From positions 39,328,338 through 39,392,337 of the forward strand of contig CM060199.1 in NCBI GenBank assembly GCA_030562195.1: 64,000 nucleotides of DNA. Direction: 5' to 3'. Shown one piece after another: positions 60,701-64,000 of this stretch (the first letter of the stretch is position 1; every line of letters begins with the position of its first letter). Origin of the DNA: Nipponacmea schrenckii. Taxonomy: Eukaryota; Mollusca; Gastropoda; Lottiidae. A program made the position numbers and the translations under genes. The notes below the pieces were generated by a model that was not told the DNA's origin, searched no databases, and worked only from the letters and a program-made list of their open reading frames with translations.

Positions 60701-63700
60701 AAATACACCAAACCTTCGATATGGCGACTTCAAAATTTTTTGTGGACCTGTGATCAGTTTACGAGGAAATCTTTTTTTTTTTTTTTTTTTTCAGATATTC
60801 CAGAATCGACTTCTCTGGGAACAGTAGCGTTTACCCTGACTGCTGAAGATGCAGATAAACCAATGACTGATGCCTCGAAAATCACATATGGTATGAAAAC
60901 ACCAGCCGTACCTGATTGGTTTGGTATCGACAGTCACACCGGTAATACTTTTTAATCTTTGTTAGACATGTAGAAGCAGTAAGATTGTGAATTGTGAAGG
61001 TTGTCAATCATTTTCCTTGATAACGTTATCTGTATGTGTTAAACGTAGTATGTAATAAAGTAAGAAGTAGTATATCTATATATCTTGTGTTTAGAAACGT
61101 AGTATGTAATAAAGTAAGAAGTAGTATATCTATATATCTTGTGTTTAGAAACGTAGTATGTAATAAACCTAGAAGTAGTATATCTATATATCTAGTGTTT
61201 AGAAACGTAGTATGTATAAACCTAGAAGTAGTATATCTATATATCTTGTGTTTCGAAAAGTAGTATGTAATAAACCTGGAAGTAGTATATCTAAATATCT
61301 AGTGTTTAGAAACGTAGTATGTATAAGCCTAGAAGTAGTATATCTTTAAATCTCGTGTTTCGAAAAGTAGTATGTAATAAACCTAGAAGTAGTATATCTA
61401 TATATCTTGTCTACTTATTGGTAAATCATCATCTATTTAAACTATTACATCCTTTAAATGTCACCTATGTATGAAAAGCGTACTTGTGCTGGTGTCTGTT
61501 GGTTTTAGAACTGTGTAAAAACCACTATCGGTATATACAGTGAACATAAAATGCTGTAAATTGAGTCGATGTATAATATACACCCTAGAAGTTTGTTGAG
61601 TACCACCTTAGATACCGATGATTAAATTTCTAGATTATGAAGCAGGGCTCAAACAATATTGGTTCTGTTTTACAGGTGCGGTATATGTCAAGGGAATACT
61701 AGATCGTTACATATCAACATGTGTTACTATGGAAGTGTATGCTTATTCTTCTAATAAAAGTACATATAGAAGTGACTTAGTGGTTGATATAAGATTAACA
61801 TACGGTAACACCACAGCAGCTCAGCAAGTTAGTATAAATATTCCTATTCAATACAAACACGTTATTTCAATATAATTGCCCCATATAGAAATATTAAAAA
61901 CAGGGTCTGAAACATGTTGTTACTCAGGGCGCTAAATTCAGAAAACTGACCTAATTCTGTCTACATTCCATTATGATCTGTTATGATGATTCTAGTGTCG
62001 CAGTCATCAAATTGGACGCTTATTGTCGGAATTATATATTTATCCCACTTAAATATATGTGAAACAGACAAACTATGTGTTACTAATATCATTACCAAAT
62101 ACCAATCTGGTAAAAATAATAAATTTTTTTCAGAACTGTGATATACCAACTACAACCTCTATTGTAACATACCAAGAAACATCGACACGTACCTGTAAGT
62201 TCATTTTTAAATAAACTAAATATATCAATAGCCACCCAAACTAGTTGGATCAGACCTAAATAGTCTCTACTACCGACTTAGACTGTGATATCAGTAACTG
62301 GAAGTGTCCGGTAGCTATTCATAAAGCGACAACTACCTAGTCTGTGATATCACTTAGCTGAACACGGACATTAACTTGCCATCTATCAACATATACCTAG
62401 TTTGTGATATCAGTTAGCTGGAAGCGAACGTTACTTTTCATCTTCCAACAACTACCTAGTTTGTGATATCAGTTAGCTGGAAGCGATCATTTACTTGTCA
62501 TCTATCAACGACTACTTAGTTTGTGATATCAGTATCCACTGGAAGTGAATATTAACTTATCATCTACCAACAACTACCTAGTTTGTGATATCAGTAACTG
62601 GAAGCGAACGTTAACTTGTCATCTACCAACAACTACCTAGTTTGTGATATCCGTAACTGGAAGCAAACATTAACTTGTCATCTATCAACAACTACTTAGT
62701 TTGTGATATCAGTAACTGGAAGCGAACGTTAATTTGTCATCTATCAACAACTACCTAGTTTGTGATATCAGTTAGCTGGAAGCGAACGTTAACTTGTCAT
62801 CTATCAACAACTACCTAGTTTGTGATATCAGTATACTGGAAGCGAACTTTAAACTTTTCATCTTCCAACAACTACCTAGTTTGTGATATCAGTTAGCTGG
62901 AAGCGATAGTTAACTTGTCATCTACAACGACTACCTAGTTTGTGATATCAGTAACTGGAAGTCGAATTAACTTGTCATCTACCAACAACTACCTAGTTTG
63001 TGATATCAGTAACTGGAAGCGAACGTTAACTTGTCATCTACCAACAACTACCTAGTTTGTGATATCAGTAACTGGAAGCGAACGTTACTTGTCATCTACC
63101 AACAACTACCTAGTTTGTGATATCAGTAACTGGAAGCGAACGTTAATTTGTCATCTATCAACAACTACTTAGTTTGTGATATCAGTTAGCTGGAAGCCGA
63201 CGTTGACTTGTTATCTATCAACAACTACCTAGTCTGTGATATCAGTAACTGGAAGCCGACGTTGACTTGTTATCTACCAACAACTACCTAGTTTGTGATA
63301 TCAGTTAGCTTGAAGCCGACATTGACGTTCTAGCAACATATTAGTAGACAGTTTAGTTATGTAGATCTGAAATACTAATGAGAATTAACCGTTCTGTTTA
63401 TATTTTGCCTGTCAAGAAATAATTCTTTTTGTTACTAAAAGAATTTAATTGCTTTTAAATTGCAGCTTCAACAGAATCAAGTACAAAACCAACTGAAAAA
63501 CCTACTGCAAAACCAACTGAAAAACCAACTGAAAAAATAACTACAAAACCAACTGAAAAACCGACTGCAAAACCAACTGAAAAACCAACTGAAAAAATAA
63601 CTACAAAACCAACTGAAAAAATAACCGAAAAACCAACTGCTGGAAAATCAACTGAAAAACTAACTAAAAAACCAACAGCTGCAAAACCAACAGAAAAAAA

Positions 63701-63932
63701 CCCAACTAAACCAACTGCAAAATCAACCGATGAAAGGCCAAGAGTTAGTGAAAAACCCACTGCTAATGAGCAAACTAAAGTCAATAAAAAAGCAATAAGT
63801 GATAAGGAAGATAGTGAGTTTATGAAAGGATTTGGTACTGGTATTGGTTCAACGGCAGCTTTTTTAATTATCATAATTTTAATATTAGTCATCATCTACA
63901 AGTACAGAAAGACACGTGTTTATAAATTTTAG
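57761..63932 (+). CDS. cadherin-like single-pass membrane protein, 9 exons
   Basis: Nine exons join in frame to 533 residues: 57761-57824, 58218-58385, 58878-59062, 59624-59756, 60163-60387, 60795-60941, 61676-61827, 62134-62194, 63466-63932. The start is the ATG at 57761 (MAKGSVKN...), giving a signal peptide to ~22. Cadherin repeats: EC1 ~28-139 with LDYE 98-101 and calcium motif DINDN 133-137; EC2 ~140-249 with LDYE 208-211 and DVDDN 243-247; EC3 ~258-355, without a closing DxNDN. Residues ~380-490 are a Lys/Pro/Thr stalk of KPTEKPTAKPTEK type, likely O-glycosylated. A membrane helix at ~504-522 (FLIIIILILVIIY) follows a GTGIG glycine motif. The cytoplasmic tail is only ~11 residues (KYRKTRVYKF) with no catenin-binding region, so it is not a classical cadherin. 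A role in calcium-dependent surface contact is inferred. No orthologue is recognised. Confidence 0.92.
58431..58613 (+). mobile_element. internally deleted TTAA-MITE (183 bp)
   Basis: Ends TTAACGTGATACTGCGACAT and CGCAGGATTCCTTTAA keep both TTAA sites. The middle is shortened to 'ggaaaacgcttaatcaattt' and 'ctactgatgaatatatg'. It lies in intron 2 of the cadherin-like gene. Confidence 0.75.
59290..59520 (+). mobile_element. SINE-like element (family S2), single-unit copy
   Basis: Contains 'ttcttgacatggcatcattt', 'attccagtcgactcagctgt', 'gggtacggataatccag' and 'ttcaatgccaagaggtttgg', in the same order as 51835-52040 but without tandem units. Intron 3 of the cadherin-like gene. Confidence 0.65.
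61036..61412 (+). repeat. 54-bp minisatellite, ~7 copies
   Basis: The unit is 'aaacgtagtatgtaataaag' then 'taagaagtagtatatctata' then 'tatcttgtgtttag'. As 54 is a multiple of three it opens a false ORF (61036-61263). It lies in intron 6 of the cadherin-like gene. Confidence 0.95.
62275..63330 (+). repeat. 60-bp minisatellite family M60, ~18 copies, cadherin-gene intron 8
   Basis: The unit is 'aactacctagtttgtgatat' then 'cagttagctggaagcgaacg' then 'ttaacttgtcatctaccaac', the same as at 26588-27592. Here copies are more diverged, with many single changes and a short 'cagtaactgg' variant. Confidence 0.95.
63480..63730 (+). repeat. coding KPTE repeat in the cadherin-like gene
   Basis: In-frame 12- to 15-base units encoding KPTE, KPTA and KITT make the stalk. 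Low-complexity purine-rich DNA gives a long antisense ORF (63455-63895) that is not a gene. Confidence 0.9.
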
Positions 63933-64000
63933 AGAATCATTTATTTCGAATTTAAGTTTGCAATTGCAATATCTAGTATTTCGTGATATTCGGCGTCAAA

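Noticed and set aside
61036..61263. 75-codon ORF with repeated RNVVCNK units
   Set aside because: 54-bp minisatellite inside an intron, open only because the period is a multiple of three.
62275..63330. CRISPR-like regular repeats
   Set aside because: The 60-bp units are contiguous, with no unique spacers, no cas genes, and a eukaryotic gene context.
63455..63895. 146-codon minus-strand ORF rich in VGFSVGF
   Set aside because: It is the antisense of the KPTE-coding exon of the cadherin-like gene.

Overview
The window is nuclear DNA of an animal, most likely a gastropod or other mollusc. It is strongly AT-rich, all protein genes are split by GT-AG introns, and short intergenic motifs of the GGGAGTTATCTCCC type (about 12219-12233) are common in mollusc genomes. 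The mollusc call is an inference; I could not run a search.

Six genes can be assembled exon by exon. From left to right: (1) 8376-10047, minus, a small secreted protein with a PAN/apple-like half and a discoidin (F5/8 C)-like C-terminal half; (2) 19888-21690, plus, NDUFA8, a CHCH subunit of mitochondrial complex I; (3) 24618-33201, minus, SLC35F6, a nucleotide-sugar/drug-metabolite type transporter of lysosomal or mitochondrial membranes; (4) 35129-43855, minus, a secreted 955-residue alpha/beta-hydrolase of the prolyl-oligopeptidase (S9) type with a full Ser-Asp-His triad; (5) 44948-54725, plus, GNPAT, the peroxisomal dihydroxyacetone-phosphate acyltransferase that starts ether-lipid synthesis, ending in an AKL peroxisomal signal; (6) 57761-63932, plus, a 533-residue single-pass cadherin-like membrane protein with a KPTE-repeat stalk. 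Genes 4 and 5 are head to head and share a ~1.1 kb promoter interval. NDUFA8 and SLC35F6 converge. The genes do not form a pathway; this is ordinary animal gene order.

The left 19 kb is almost gene-free: dispersed repeats, a broken DIRS-like tyrosine-recombinase retroelement (3855-5300), and several tandem arrays. Across the window I count about 20 minisatellite or microsatellite arrays, most of them inside introns. Three look especially informative: a 32-bp array that is the duplicated stop-codon end of GNPAT itself, a 60-bp family present in introns of three unrelated genes, and a tandem array made from a piece of a TTAA-flanked MITE.

Several otherwise well conserved exons (NDUFA8 exon 2, SLC35F6 exons 2, 7 and 9, GNPAT exon 5) carry small indels, whereas genes 4 and 6 are perfect over 13 and 9 exons. 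Local consensus error near repeats is the simplest reading, but true gene decay is not excluded. No CRISPR array, rRNA or convincing functional tRNA gene was seen.
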